From Dissophora ornata (taxonomy: Eukaryota; Mortierellomycota; Mortierellomycetes; Mortierellales; Mortierellaceae), in assembly GCA_025201705.1 (NCBI GenBank), contig MU616933.1, positions 1 to 31,159 on the forward strand: 31,159 bases of DNA. The letters run 5' to 3'. Shown one piece after another: positions 1-11,082 of the stretch. The notes beneath the pieces were generated by a model that searched no databases, was not told the DNA's origin, and was given only the letters and a program-made list of their open reading frames with translations. The position numbers and the translations under genes were made by a program. Within the stretch, counting starts at the first letter, position 1. Each line of letters starts with the position of its first letter.

Positions 1-62
1 GCTATCCGCCTTGTGCGGATTTTAGGCCTTTTCCTCGCAGGCGAACCATTATGTCGCTTCGG

Positions 63-70
63 TGACGTAA
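63..70 (+). promoter_or_regulatory. CRE-like site upstream of the Nab2-type gene
   Basis: TGACGTAA is a one-base variant of the palindromic ATF/CREB (bZIP) site TGACGTCA. It lies about 205 bp before the start codon at 275, within plausible promoter or 5' UTR distance. The motif is seen directly; its use is inference, since an 8-mer of this kind can occur by chance. Confidence 0.25.
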
Positions 71-274
71 TAGTTCCGCCATTGCGCGGAGGCCTAGCCG
101 CCCATTTTTGACTTCGCCCCTCACAGCCGTCGCTGCCAGTGCTTTCCATTCTACTCTTCGTTGCAACGATCTACTTCCACGACGCTTGCCATCCTCTCGT
201 TCGTGCTCATCGACTCCTTATCGAGCACTGCCAACCCGTCTCAACACCAAACACAGTAGAAAAAGGAACCAACC

Positions 275-2895
275 ATGGCTCGAATCCAGCTCGGAACTCC
301 TCAGGAAACGGAGCTCACAGTAATGGATCGTTGCCGCCAATGTCAAGAATTACCGCGAATCGCAATTTGCAGCAATTAACTCAGACCCGCAATGCCACCG
401 CTACTTATTCACCACACATAGGCTATAGTGCTTATGAAATTGAACGAATACGGCTGGGCAGACAACGATGTACTCGCCAACTTTATCGTTGTCATGGTTG
501 CCAACGACAAGTCCAAGGTCGACATCATTGCAGAGCTCAACGACAGTACATACCTGTAACATGTGTCGCTGCCTAAACTTCATGCAGAAGAACAGGCAAT
601 CTTACTGATATCTAATACCGCCCATTCTTTGTCCCCTTTTGCCGAATTCCTCGCTTCTTGTAGTCTTGCCCGGTCAAGGTTGGTCATCTGGAGACAAGAT
701 ACGATCTTTGAGTTACCTGGAATCGCTTCGGATGAAAGACTCACCTCCTGTTTATCTTAACTTTTTGTTTGTAGCGCCAGAGTTTGTGGACTGGCTGTTT
801 GAGAACATTGATGGACTTAGTCAGGCAGCAGTTCAGCAAGCCCAAGATATAGCACACGCGGAAGGTACAACATACGCACAGTCATTCTCAGGAACTATTC
901 AGTCGTACTACAAATCTCGATCCATGAGTTGCACCTCTGCTTCTCACAGCAACTAACCAAAGGACCATTCGTAAACACCGTTTTCACTACTTAGCGCCTG
1001 TGCAGAGTCATGATCTTGTAGTAGATACTGATGTAGAGCATGAATCCGAGCCCATGGAAACAACCTTGGCCTCAACTCGACAGCGCCCGTCAACTGAATC
1101 GCGAGCCCCTGGGAGGCTGTTGCAGAGTGCGATCAGTGGTGCGACCAGAACAGATGTCGGCGCAGCAACTCCACAATTAAGGCAGGCACCCTCAAGAGTC
1201 TATGAGGATGAAAAGAGACAACGGGAACGTCGTGTCTCCCGCGACAAGAGCCTAAGTCCAGTGCGGGCTAAGGAAGGCTTGACCACGAAAGGCAGAGAGG
1301 ACCGGATTCGATTCCGTAGGACGAGCGTGGAGCGCGCCAATGATGAGGCAAGGATAGAGGCACGTCTTGGCCCCGTGAGCGGTGGGGGAGATAAAGATCG
1401 ACTGAGGGGTCGATTGGGAAGGATCGAGGACCGACTCGGAAAGAGAGGCGACGATCGAATTCAGCCTCGCGAACGCTCATGGGATAGGGGCAATGATTAC
1501 CACGACCGAAGAGGCGGCAGGAACGCCAACAACAACCGCAGCGATAGCAGGAGAGGTGATGCGATGAAAGATATCGACCGTCGACTTGGCACTCGTCCAG
1601 CAAATGGCGACAACAATTTGAACTCCATCCCCCATCAACCGGCGTCATGGTCAAGGAACCCGGAGAAAATGCTCCGCGTTGAGGCCGAAATCACAAGGCA
1701 GGCGGTGGTTGCCGAGTCAGCTAACATCACGCGGTGTCGTTTTTGGCCCAACTGCACACAAGGGGACTTGTGTCAGTATTGGCACCCTAGAGAGCTCTGC
1801 ACTGATTTCCCTAACTGCTCAAAGACCGCAGATACTTGTCTATTTATCCACCCTCTTGCCGAACCTACCGCAGAGCAGGTTGCAGCAGCAGCTCGCCAGG
1901 TTCTGATGCAGTCCATGCGCAACAGCAATGTCGCAAACAAGAATGGAAACGGAACGACAGTTGCAGATGAGGGTACGCCTATAATGAATGCCCTTCAGAT
2001 GCCTTTTGCGTTGGGATCACAGACTGTGCAGGAGTGCAAGTTTGGAGCACGGTGCACACGACCGGACTGCAAGTTCCGTCATCCACAAAAGGACATGAAC
2101 CAACAAGTCTGTCGCTTCTTCCCACATTGTACCAAACCCAACTGTCCATTTTTCCATCCTCCATACGGGTACGTCCATCCAAACTACTTTTGCGAACACC
2201 CGTTAGTTTTGGCAAACGTTGTCGTTATTGCCTTACGCATTACTAACCTTTGCTCTGTTTATGTTTTGTTGTCGTATTTGATTATCACAGGGAGCCTTTG
2301 GCTGGGAAGGATACAACCATGGATGAGTCTGGAGCAGGATCAGGATCTGCAAATGGCGAGGCGGCTAACAGACTATCAACACCCTGCCGGTTCGGCGACC
2401 AGTGCACCCGTCCAGGCTGTCACTTTACCCACCCTCGCGATGGTCCCTCTGCAGCCTCGAGCATGCCTCTCGTAAGCACCTTTGCTTTTTGTTAGAAATT
2501 ACTGTGACATATGAACAATATTTAATGTTAAGACTGACATGTGGCTGGGCTGTTAACATTACTTATAGTGCAAATTCAACCCCTGCACACGTGTCGGGTG
2601 CCCATTCCGCCATGTACCCGGAGCAACTGGATCTATTGGCCACCACAAATCACTTATTCTCAACAGTGGCCATAAACCTAAGACCAGTGAGCGCTTTGCA
2701 GGCGGCATTGTCGATGACGGCGAGGTCGAGAAACTTCATGTGCCCGCCAGCGCTCACTGGGCTAATGGCGGCGTTAGTCATCAGCCGAATCAGCAACGAC
2801 AGCAAGGACAAAGTCAATTGGATGATGCGGCTATTCGGGCGGCAGAGGTGCATGCGGACGCGGAGATGGATATGGACATGGATGTTATTCTTTAG
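275..2895 (+). CDS. Nab2/ZC3H14-like CCCH zinc-finger poly(A) RNA-binding protein
   Basis: Six exons fit with continuous phase: 275-319, 422-545, 775-864, 995-2168, 2291-2471, 2569-2895, giving 646 residues. The N-terminus (about residues 1-85) resembles the helical PWI-like fold of Nab2, with the stretch NEYGWADNDVLANFIVVMV and later PEFVDWLFENIDGL. A long Arg/Asp/Glu-rich low-complexity linker follows. The C-terminal half carries at least six short C-x4/5-C-x4/6-C-x3-H fingers (for example CRFWPNCTQGDLCQYWH and CKFGARCTRPDCKFRH), the spacing typical of Nab2 rather than of TTP-type fingers. In the family such fingers bind poly(A), control tail length and couple to nuclear export. Budding yeast Nab2 has seven fingers and ZC3H14 five. 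The first exon is only 45 nt; the start was chosen because it joins in frame to exon 2. The intron at 2472-2568 splits the last two fingers. Confidence 0.9.
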
Positions 2896-3991
2896 AATGG
2901 ACCGATGGAAGGAAGGGCTCAACCCCACTGGATATACGACAACCAAGCAAACGAGCGAAAAAGAATGAAGGGACAAAAAGAAAAGGAATAAAAGAAGAAA
3001 TGAAAAAAGAAAAGAGAAGAAAATGGCAAAGAAAACAGAAAAAGGACGAGCGACTCTGGGATGCAGGATGCAGAGACTTCGCCGAAATTGTACCAATAGG
3101 AGTCAGAGAAGTAGCTATTCATAATTCATCATTGTACTTTTACACATAATTTTGCCCATAAAACGTTTTGCGCCCAACAAGTATTATTGTTTTTTTAAAA
3201 AAAATACTGTCCTTTGCGTCCGCGTGGTTCCTAGTCTGTATCTTGGGGTACTTGGGGTAGATCGGTGGACACGTCCATTGTTGAAAGTTGTTCGGGGGAG
3301 TTTCGAGATCGTCTAGGTCATCATGCCTTAGTATCGTGCGATCTTGATCATCAACCTATCCCACACAGCACTAGTGACTTCATCACAATGCTCAGACCTC
3401 GCTACGCCGAGTGATGATGGTATACTTCTAGTATTCACTGTTCCCATGTTCTGACCATTAATTGCATTGCATCCTTTATCAAGTACTTTACATTGAGAGA
3501 ATCCGGCTCAGCTCCAACAACACAGGCAAGGAACATTCTTTATTATTGCGTCTATCTCGACAAACGCCAGGTTCCCATCTGACTCCACTAGGGTGGCAAG
3601 GGTAGTAGTAGACTCTAGGAGCGATACGTGTGACACATGCGAAGAGATGACGTGTATTTTGAGATGGCCAACAGTATTTAGATCAACTGGTAGTGCATTG
3701 TGTAATCAATGGGAACTATGCGCCTCAAAAAGGTTACATTTGCCAATTAAAAAACACTGACGCAAGTGTGAATCTCCGACTGTTGCTTTTCGTCTCGTCT
3801 ATGGAGAAACCAAGATTTTACTAATTGTAACAAAAAAAAAAAAAACCTGGCAAGAGCACTACGGTGAAACAGAAAAAATAAATAAAATAATTACAATGTC
3901 GACAACGACAAGCAGCGCCGAGCAGCAAGAGTATGGATATTGGTCAGATAGGTCCTCCTGTCTCCTGCTCTTCCTGATCATAATCTTCTGC
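2896..3991. other. Convergent 3' intergenic region, no gene seen
   Basis: This 1.1-kb stretch separates the 3' ends of the Nab2-type gene (+) and the PKA gene (-). An AATAAA hexamer at about 2987-2992 could be the poly(A) signal of the Nab2-type gene, about 90 nt after its stop. A purine-rich run occupies 2940-3060. A 14-A run sits at about 3832-3845. No open frame with coding character or tRNA was recognised. Confidence 0.6.
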
Positions 3992-6006
3992 CTAGAACCC
4001 AGGGAAATATGATCCAAGCTCATCCACCTCTCCTGGTGGGTACACTCCGTACTGCTCTGCATCCTCAGGGTAATCGTCGAAGTTGCTAGCATCTCCCTCT
4101 CCAAGAATTGTCGGTCTGTAGGGCGCTTCGATTTGCCTCGAATACACCTGATCCCAGTTCACGCCTTCAAACCACACATGATTCTTGATATCCGTCGCCC
4201 CTCCTCTCAAATTTCCATATCGCTTTGTCAAATCGGCTGTCAGCAGCCTCTTCAATAGATCCTTCAAGGCTGGAGTGAAATGTGAAGGGTACTTGACCTT
4301 GCCCGCCATGATCTTGCCATACAGCTTGATATGGTCCTCGTCATAAAATGGCGGGAATCCTGCGCACATCTCAAACATCAACACGCCCATTGACCACCAA
4401 TCCACTGCTTTGCCGTATCCCTTGGACTGAATGATTTCTGGTGCCAAGTAATCGGGTGTGCCACACAATGTCCAGGTCATGTTCTGGGGCACATGCTTTG
4501 CAAACCCGAAATCTGTAATCTTGATATGACCCATCGAGTCAAGCAGCAGGTTCTCAGGCTTGAGGTCGCGGTAGATAACTGCATGCGAGTGCAGATACTC
4601 GAGCGCAAGGAGGACTTCACAGGTGTAGAATCTTGCGACATGTTCCGGGAAACGCTAAAAAGTGAGCCAATGACATTTGTACGCGTTCAGCTTCATTTTC
4701 ATTCATTCGCTCGTGTATTCAATAATACGTCCAAGTTTGGTAGATCATGCCACTTCTATTGCCGCCTCTTTTCTTGCTCTCTTTCTTTCTCTCCTTTGTG
4801 CTTTCTTCCCCTTTCTCTCTCTCTCTGTTCTGCGCAACCTTTGTTCCTGTTTCGGCAATGTAAGCCACTTCAGGCGCCCGTGTCCCACTCCGTTGCACAG
4901 ATCTTTCCTGTTGAGATTTTTGTTCCCAGCCCAGACCCGACGAGGACCAAACGATTAAAGTATTCATGCAAAAAAAAAAAACTCTGTCCTCACAAATCAC
5001 CAAATCAAAAACTAGTCATCGCAAAGCTATTCTCACCCTCGCTTGAACACCGCAACATGCGCATGCACGATAACACATTTGCGCACTCGCGCCCCAAAAC
5101 TCGCACACACAGCGCCACAACCGATCCCGCATATCTCCAGATCGTCACGTCTTGTGTACTTGTATACAAATCAAAACACCAAGCGAGGAAAGAATCTGCG
5201 AGGGAAGGCCAAAGAGAAACATACCTGACTTTTTCTGAGCACTGAGAACAACTCGCCTCCGACAACATAGTCCATGACCATATACAGGTTGCGTACGTCC
5301 TGGAACGTGCCCCAGAGATTGATCAAGAACGGATGCTCGACACGCTCAAGGATCATCTTCTCATTGTTTGTGTGCTCCACTTGTTTGAGCCGGACCACCT
5401 CTGTCTTCTTTAGGACCTTCATCGCATAAAACCGGGAATTGTATCGAGACTGCACCAGGTGGACTCGACCAAACGAGCCCGTGCCCAATGTCCGGTGGAT
5501 CCGGAAATCATCCAGGTTGAACTTGCGACGGGCAGAGGATTGTTGCTGCTGTTGTGGTTGAACTTGAGGCTGGGCCTGCCTTTGTTGCTGTTGTAGTTGC
5601 TGTTCTTCCTGTGGTACTTGTGACAATGGTTGTTGCACTTGTGGTACTTGTTGAACCTGTTGTTGAGAAAGCTGTGCTAGTTGCTGTGCCTGCTGTTGTT
5701 GCGCCTGCTGCTGCTTCTGTTGCTCTAATTGCTGATGCTGCTCCAGCTGCTGCCGCTCGGGCAGGTTTGCGTCAGCAGAAACCATTTCGACTGATTGCAT
5801 TCTATTTGTCGGAAGGCCAACTTGCTGCTGCTGCTGCTGTTGCTGTTGCTCTTGTGGTTGTTGCTGTGGTTGCACTTGCTGAAACTGAGGTTGTTGAGGC
5901 TGGTACGGCGGCTGGGCTTGCTGTGGAGGCTGAGGCTGAGGACTCAGCTCAAGTTGATCCAATGATAAAGAGGTTCCGCCGGGACTCGGGACAGAAATAG
6001 GGGCCG

Positions 6007-6043
<37 letters not shown>

Positions 6044-7096
6044 TAGCTGCTGCTGTGTAGTAGATGCAGGGATGGCAGCACTGTTCTCGAATGCAGCTGT
6101 GGAGGTTGATGGCGCGCCTTGGAGGGAGTTGTCAGGCTCTGGCGCTGCTAGCTTGAGGCTGTCGTCGTGGCTGTAGCCGAGGCCGTTGAAGTAGGTGTTG
6201 TGGTCGAAGGTGGGGAATGAGTTCGATGCTGTGTGAAGAATGATTCAAACAGAGCAGATTAGAAAAGAGAGAAGGTGAGGGGTGTGTGGGAAGAGTGATA
6301 CCAGAGATAACGAGATTGAAGACGCGAGGGACTGAGGGACTCCCGCAGGGAGGGAGGACAAAAAAGAAAGTTTTCGAGACACAAAAAAAATAATAGCCGC
6401 TGGAGTTGTCAACAGCCTCTGCGTACGTTTCGCTGTCCCCTCACCCTCTTCGCGAGCTGCGTGCGATGACATTGCCACCGAGTCATGGCATGAGTGCAGG
6501 CGCATGACAATACTTTGTGTGTGTCTGTGATCAATGCAAAATGGACCCCACAATAATACGACGAGAATGGCGATGTGCTGATGTAGCCGACGATGATGCC
6601 CTGCAGCGGACTAACGGTTGCAGCCACCGTCGACATACCTTCGAGTCGTGCGAGAAAAGAAACGAAACAAGGGAGGTGGGGAGAAAAGAGAAGAAAGGAG
6701 AGAGGGGGGTCGTTCGGAACCAGGCGAGTGTATGGTTGTGTCAGATGGGGCGCGGTGGCGACGGACGACAAGATCGAAGTGGCGTGTTGGGGGTGGATGA
6801 GCAGTAGAAGGCAGAACTAAGACAGACTCAGGTGAAATACCTCCTGATCATTCACGTTCTCACTTTCTTACCTCGACGACTCTGCTGGTACCCAGAGTCA
6901 AGACTACCGTCGTATGTCCCGGCCTTGCCGTCACCGATGTTGATATTCCTGCTGATCGCGGTGCCTTCGTTGGCATAGCCGATTGGTGCATTCATCGTCG
7001 TAGCCAGGGGTTCCGAGTTCATTCCGCTGGCCAAGCCAGATCGAGTCTCGTACTGGGGCTGCTCATCGTGTCCAAAGTCGTTCGCTTCAACAGACG
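3992..7096 (-). CDS. cAMP-dependent protein kinase catalytic subunit with polyglutamine N-terminal extension (5' exon unresolved)
   Basis: An AGC-family kinase. Three exons read on the minus strand: 7096-6872, 6228-5225 and 4654-3992, encoding at least 629 residues; the upstream phase shows that one more coding exon precedes 7096. The middle exon encodes a leader of roughly 220 residues very rich in Gln, then the kinase start: glycine loop [10 protein letters not shown], catalytic Lys in YAMKVLKK. The last exon has [14 protein letters not shown], activation loop [14 protein letters not shown] (Thr equivalent to PKA Thr197) and ends in FPGF, the FxxF-COOH hydrophobic motif typical of PKA, so the C-terminus is complete. 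Introns of 643 and 570 nt are long for this window. At the first visible junction the splice creates QSRRASNS, a PKA consensus (R-R-x-S). In fungi PKA acts downstream of cAMP in growth, nutrient and development signalling. The first ATG was not found with confidence between 7100 and 8800. Confidence 0.9.
5540..6060 (-). repeat. Glutamine-codon repeat tract in the PKA leader
   Basis: The plus strand shows dense CTG/TTG triplets, read as CAG/CAA on the coding strand. Pure Gln runs lie near 6009-6055 and 5820-5855, separated by Gln-rich, Pro-containing sequence. The frame stays open throughout, so the repeat is translated as part of the kinase leader. Confidence 0.85.
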
Positions 7097-7210
7097 CTAA
7101 TTTTAAAGTGCTTTGTCAGCCTAATGGCTTTTGGTGGGAAAACGAATGGAGACCCCTCCCCAAGGAAGGTATGTTGGATTCGGCGAAAGAGGGGCCGACG
7201 ACAACAACAA

Positions 7211-7248
<38 letters not shown>

Positions 7249-8905
7249 GGGAACAGAAATCAAAAACAATACGGTCGAGAGCGCTTCCAATATTTTCCCT
7301 CTTGCTCGTTGCCATGCGCGATGACACACACATAGGATTCTGTTTCCTCTCTTGTCTTGATGTGAAAGGGTCATCCGGCTGCAATGTGGTGCGATATATT
7401 AACAAGCGCAATAGAATGGATGGGTGTGATGGATGGCCACTTCAATAGCACAGGAAATGCCGGCTGATGCCAACGCTCGCTCTCGCACCAAGTCCGCTAT
7501 CCCCGAAAGATACAATTTACAGAACTCAATAAGCAGCCATCACCATCCGCTTGCGGGAGAAAAGACCCCGACACAGACAAGGATGAACGATGGCAATGAT
7601 TGGCTGCAACACACTAAATTTTCTCGGTGGCACCTGCGCGCATGCAGACATGCACGGCCCGTATGTCACTGAAGGAGGGTGTAGGAGCGCTGTGGGTCAC
7701 ACATATGCAATCTAGCGGGCTGGAGGGACGAGGAAGGCTCTTTCTTTCATCGCGATTGACAGTCAAGCAGAAGCCATACGCGCTGGCGCCGGATCAGCAG
7801 TATGGAGGAGGGGACGGGTGGGGAGGTCGTCCCACAGACATGAAACCAACATGCTGACTCCGCTATTGGCAGGACCCCGGACCGTCTCTCTTTCGCTTGG
7901 CAAGTAAAGAAAAGGCTAGGCCGCGTCAGAGACGCACTTGCCGCACGCTCGCCATGGACGTTCGGTCCAAAACGAGTCCCTTCTTCCACTACTGCCCATT
8001 CGTATCGTGTTGATCTCTCTCCCCCTCTTTCCCTCTCTCGGATAGTTCTTTATCATTCTGTTTTTGTTGGCGGTCGATTGGAAATTGGCTCTTCTGTGTC
8101 ACCGTTCTACGTTCCATTGCATACTTGTCCACTGAGTACAAACGAGAACACAAAACAGGCCCTGCGCGACAGTGAAGAGTTGTCCAAGCTCCGTTGTAAC
8201 GAACAAAACGAGGATGGGGGATGCTCTGTTGTGTTTGTGGGCTCACTATCTACTCCCTATTCGTTTGCTTCCTCATACCTCGGACATGATCTGCCTCCAT
8301 TGCATGACCACCTGTGGACTTGTTACGATGGATGGTCTTGTCCAAAAACTTGTTGAATAAAGACATGGGCCGTGTCTACAGTCTTTTTGCGTGCGTGTAT
8401 GTATCTGTGTGTGGAATTGGCTCTCAAGGCGGCAGTGTGGGTTGAACTGAAGACTGCGTGTGGTGCTTTTTGTGGCAAGTGAAAGTTCGATCAGATGTGA
8501 ATATCCGAGCGTATGTGTATCAGACAGTAGTATTCCGTGGACGTTGAGAGTACTGTTGCAAACGCAGAATGAGAAGAATGCTCAGAGTGAATGAAGAATG
8601 GAATGAGACGAATGGAGAAAATGGCGGCAAAAAATGAAGGAAAAAAAAATAATCTGAGACATCGATCAGTCTCGCTCGCTCTTGCTCTTCCTCTCTGTTT
8701 CTTTCTCAGAGCAGCAAGGATATGACCCTTCTTTTCACATCACCGAACAGCGTTGTTCGTGCTCATGTGTAGAATGTAAGGTTTAATACGTGGATACATG
8801 GCGATTTCAGCTAACGATACGTGAATACGCGGACACAAAATAACCGACGGCCTTCTCTATGATATGACGCAAGATGACAAGATGTGGAACCGCAGGCCAC
8901 CCCGC
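7097..8905. other. PKA 5' region and MFS 3' flank, no assigned gene
   Basis: This 1.8-kb stretch must hold the unassigned first coding exon, 5' UTR and promoter of the minus-strand PKA gene. Several short open frames occur on both strands but none has coding character that could be defended. One weak candidate is an ATG on the minus strand near 7853, followed by a donor near 7775 in the right phase. A 33-A homopolymer lies at 7212-7244. The right side should contain the 3' UTR of the MFS gene. Confidence 0.5.
7212..7244 (+). repeat. 33-nt poly(A) homopolymer
   Basis: Thirty-three consecutive A residues, preceded by an ACAACAACAAC run. On the PKA sense strand this is a poly(T), about 115 nt upstream of the exon that starts at 7096. 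It is in the position of a long polypyrimidine tract of an intron or of a promoter poly(dA:dT) element. Its length could be affected by assembly. Confidence 0.9.
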
Positions 8906-11082
8906 TCAGCCCGCCGCCATGACAACCTCCGAGGGGTCCAGCATCCTCAGCTTGCGAATAAACAGCGATAGCAGGAACGCCATGCATGCAATTGGCGTGA
9001 TGCACTTGAAAATGAACTGGAACGCGCTCACGTAAGCCTCCACAACAAGTGCCTTAACATCCGGCGGCAAGTCTTGGACAGCCGTGATTGATTGTGCAAC
9101 ATTGTACTGAGCAAGGACATCCAGTGCATATTCCGGGAACTTGCTAATGTTCGTTTCCAACCGGTTGTTGAACAGCGCAGAGCACATCGCAATACCGACA
9201 CCACCGCCGATGCTGTTGAAGAAGCCGCACAAGGCCGTCACGACCGCCATGTCCTCCTTCTCCACAGCTGCTTGGGCTGCAAGCATGCACGTCTGTAGAA
9301 TCAACCCAATGCCCAAGCCGACAATCAATAGGAACCCAATCTGCTGACCCATTCCGGAATTGGCATCAAACAGCATGCAGAGGCCGACTCCGATGGACAT
9401 CATGACCGTGCCGACCCAGATAAAGATGCGATAATCCCTGATCTTACTAAGCGCCGCGCCTGATGCAATCGACGCCACAACGAGGCCAAGGACCATCGGC
9501 ATGAGATGCAGACCTGAGGAGGTCGCCCCGACACCCTTGACGACCTGGAAATAGATCGGCGAGTAGAAAATCACGCCTAAGAACGACATTCCCGTCAAAA
9601 AGTTGACTCCGAAGAGCACAGACACTGTCTTGTTGAAGAACAGCCTGGGCGGGATAACGGCCTCGACGGCCTTGCTCTCGACCCATATCAAGATAACAAC
9701 GAGCACAGCAAAGACACAGAACAGTGCAATGATCACGGCCGAGTCCCAAGCATAAGTCGTACCGCCCCAGGTGATGGGAAGGAGCAAACAGATAACTGTG
9801 GCAATAATCATGCATGTGCCAGCGTAGTCAATGCGCTCAAGTTGCTCTTTGAGTTGTTGGCGCTTGAACGGCAATCGCAGGAAGAGCAAAACAGAGATGA
9901 TCGTCACCACACCCAGAGGAAGATTGATCAGGAAGCACCAACGCCAAGTGACCTGTTGGACAAAGACACCTCCTAGCAAAGGACCAACTACGGATGAGAC
10001 GCCAAAGACACTCCAGATGATTGACTGGTACTTTGGTCGCTCATCTATAGTAAAGATATCCGAGATGATGATGAGGGGGATCGAGAGCAAACCAGAGCCG
10101 CCGAGGCCTTGGATAGCGCGGAAGACGATAAGCATCGTCATGCTCTTCGCACCTCCAGCACCCGCCGATCCGATCATGAACATGGCAATTGCGAAGAGAA
10201 TCATGATCTTGCGGCCAAAGATATCACTGAATTTGCCTATAAAAGATTGATGGTTTGTGAGTAAAACGGTGAAGTCTCAATGTTCATTGGAATACAAAAA
10301 ATTTACAACTTACCATACAGCGGTTGGAACGCATCTGGTCGTATCCGAGGAAATAAGATTTATTAGAAAGTGCAAGGGCATTTATCGCTCGAGTTCAATC
10401 AGCGAACATGTATCAACGACGAGCGGTCTCGAACTTACTGAACGTGAGAAGGTATGCTGTTGCGACCCACGACATCTGTGACTGAGCCTTAAAGTCCGAG
10501 GCAATCTTTGGTAGAGCGGTCGCGATAATCGTTCCATCCAAACTGGCCAGGAATGTCGCCATGGCCAATCTAAGCATTTTTCCAAGTTTTAGTTATGATC
10601 CATACCACTATACCACTATTGTACAACAAAGGGAGGGTAACGGGAAGGTTGTAATATGGGCGATGGATGAAAAAGACCAGCTAGCGGCCAGCTAGCGGCC
10701 AGCGACGATGGTAGAGGATATGGCGACTGTGGATATGTATCATCTGTACAAAAGGTAGAATGGTCTCGAAGAAATGTGGCAGGCTAGGATCAACTTACCC
10801 GACGAAGAGCAGAACAGCTGCCTTATGGCCAATAGATGGTGCTGGTCCCTTGGCCGACTGCTGTTCGATATCAACGGTCGCCATCTCTTCTGAAAACTCT
10901 TCCTTCTGCTCAGAAACTTCTCTCTTTTGCTGAGGCGAGTGGTCGTCGGCTTCTTGAGCGATAACGACTTCATTCTTTTCAGCTTCGCTGCTGTGGGAAA
11001 GAGAGTCAACTTCCTCCCCCCGCTTGCGTGAGTTTTTGGTAGTCTCGAGTTGCGTAGACTCGGATGAGATGGATGCTGCCAT
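8906..11082 (-). CDS. Major facilitator superfamily transporter, DHA2-type (14-TM) drug/toxin:H+ antiporter
   Basis: Four exons on the minus strand fit in phase: 11082-10799, 10569-10439, 10334-10314 and 10236-8906, giving 588 residues. The first ~90 residues are hydrophilic, Ser/Glu/Lys-rich and cytosolic. They are followed by TM1 with LASLDGTIIATALPKIASDF, the signature of the DHA2 drug:H+ antiporter group, then YLLTFNAFQPLYG and KFSDIFGRK, the loop 2-3 motif conserved in MFS. At least a dozen further hydrophobic segments are visible. Members export drugs, mycotoxins or other amphiphiles across the plasma or vacuolar membrane; the substrate cannot be read from sequence. Exon 3 is only 21 nt yet is required to complete AFQPLYG. 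Start ATG at 11082 lies in GCCATG context on the coding strand. The gene stands alone, without biosynthetic genes beside it, so a role in secondary-metabolite export is unsupported. Confidence 0.92.

Noticed and set aside
324..425. Coding-like frame IVAANVKNYRESQF inside the first Nab2 intron
   Set aside because: It is out of frame with the start at 275 and ends in a stop. Removing 320-421 as an intron joins exon 1 to exon 2 perfectly and gives the expected Nab2 fold.
5171..6000. Plus-strand Val/Ala-rich frame opposite the PKA leader
   Set aside because: It is the antisense shadow of the CAG/CAA tract; the minus strand encodes a complete kinase.
7747..8360. Several short frames on both strands upstream of PKA
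   Set aside because: None joins to the exon at 7096 with a strong donor and a defensible protein. Left as unassigned 5' region.
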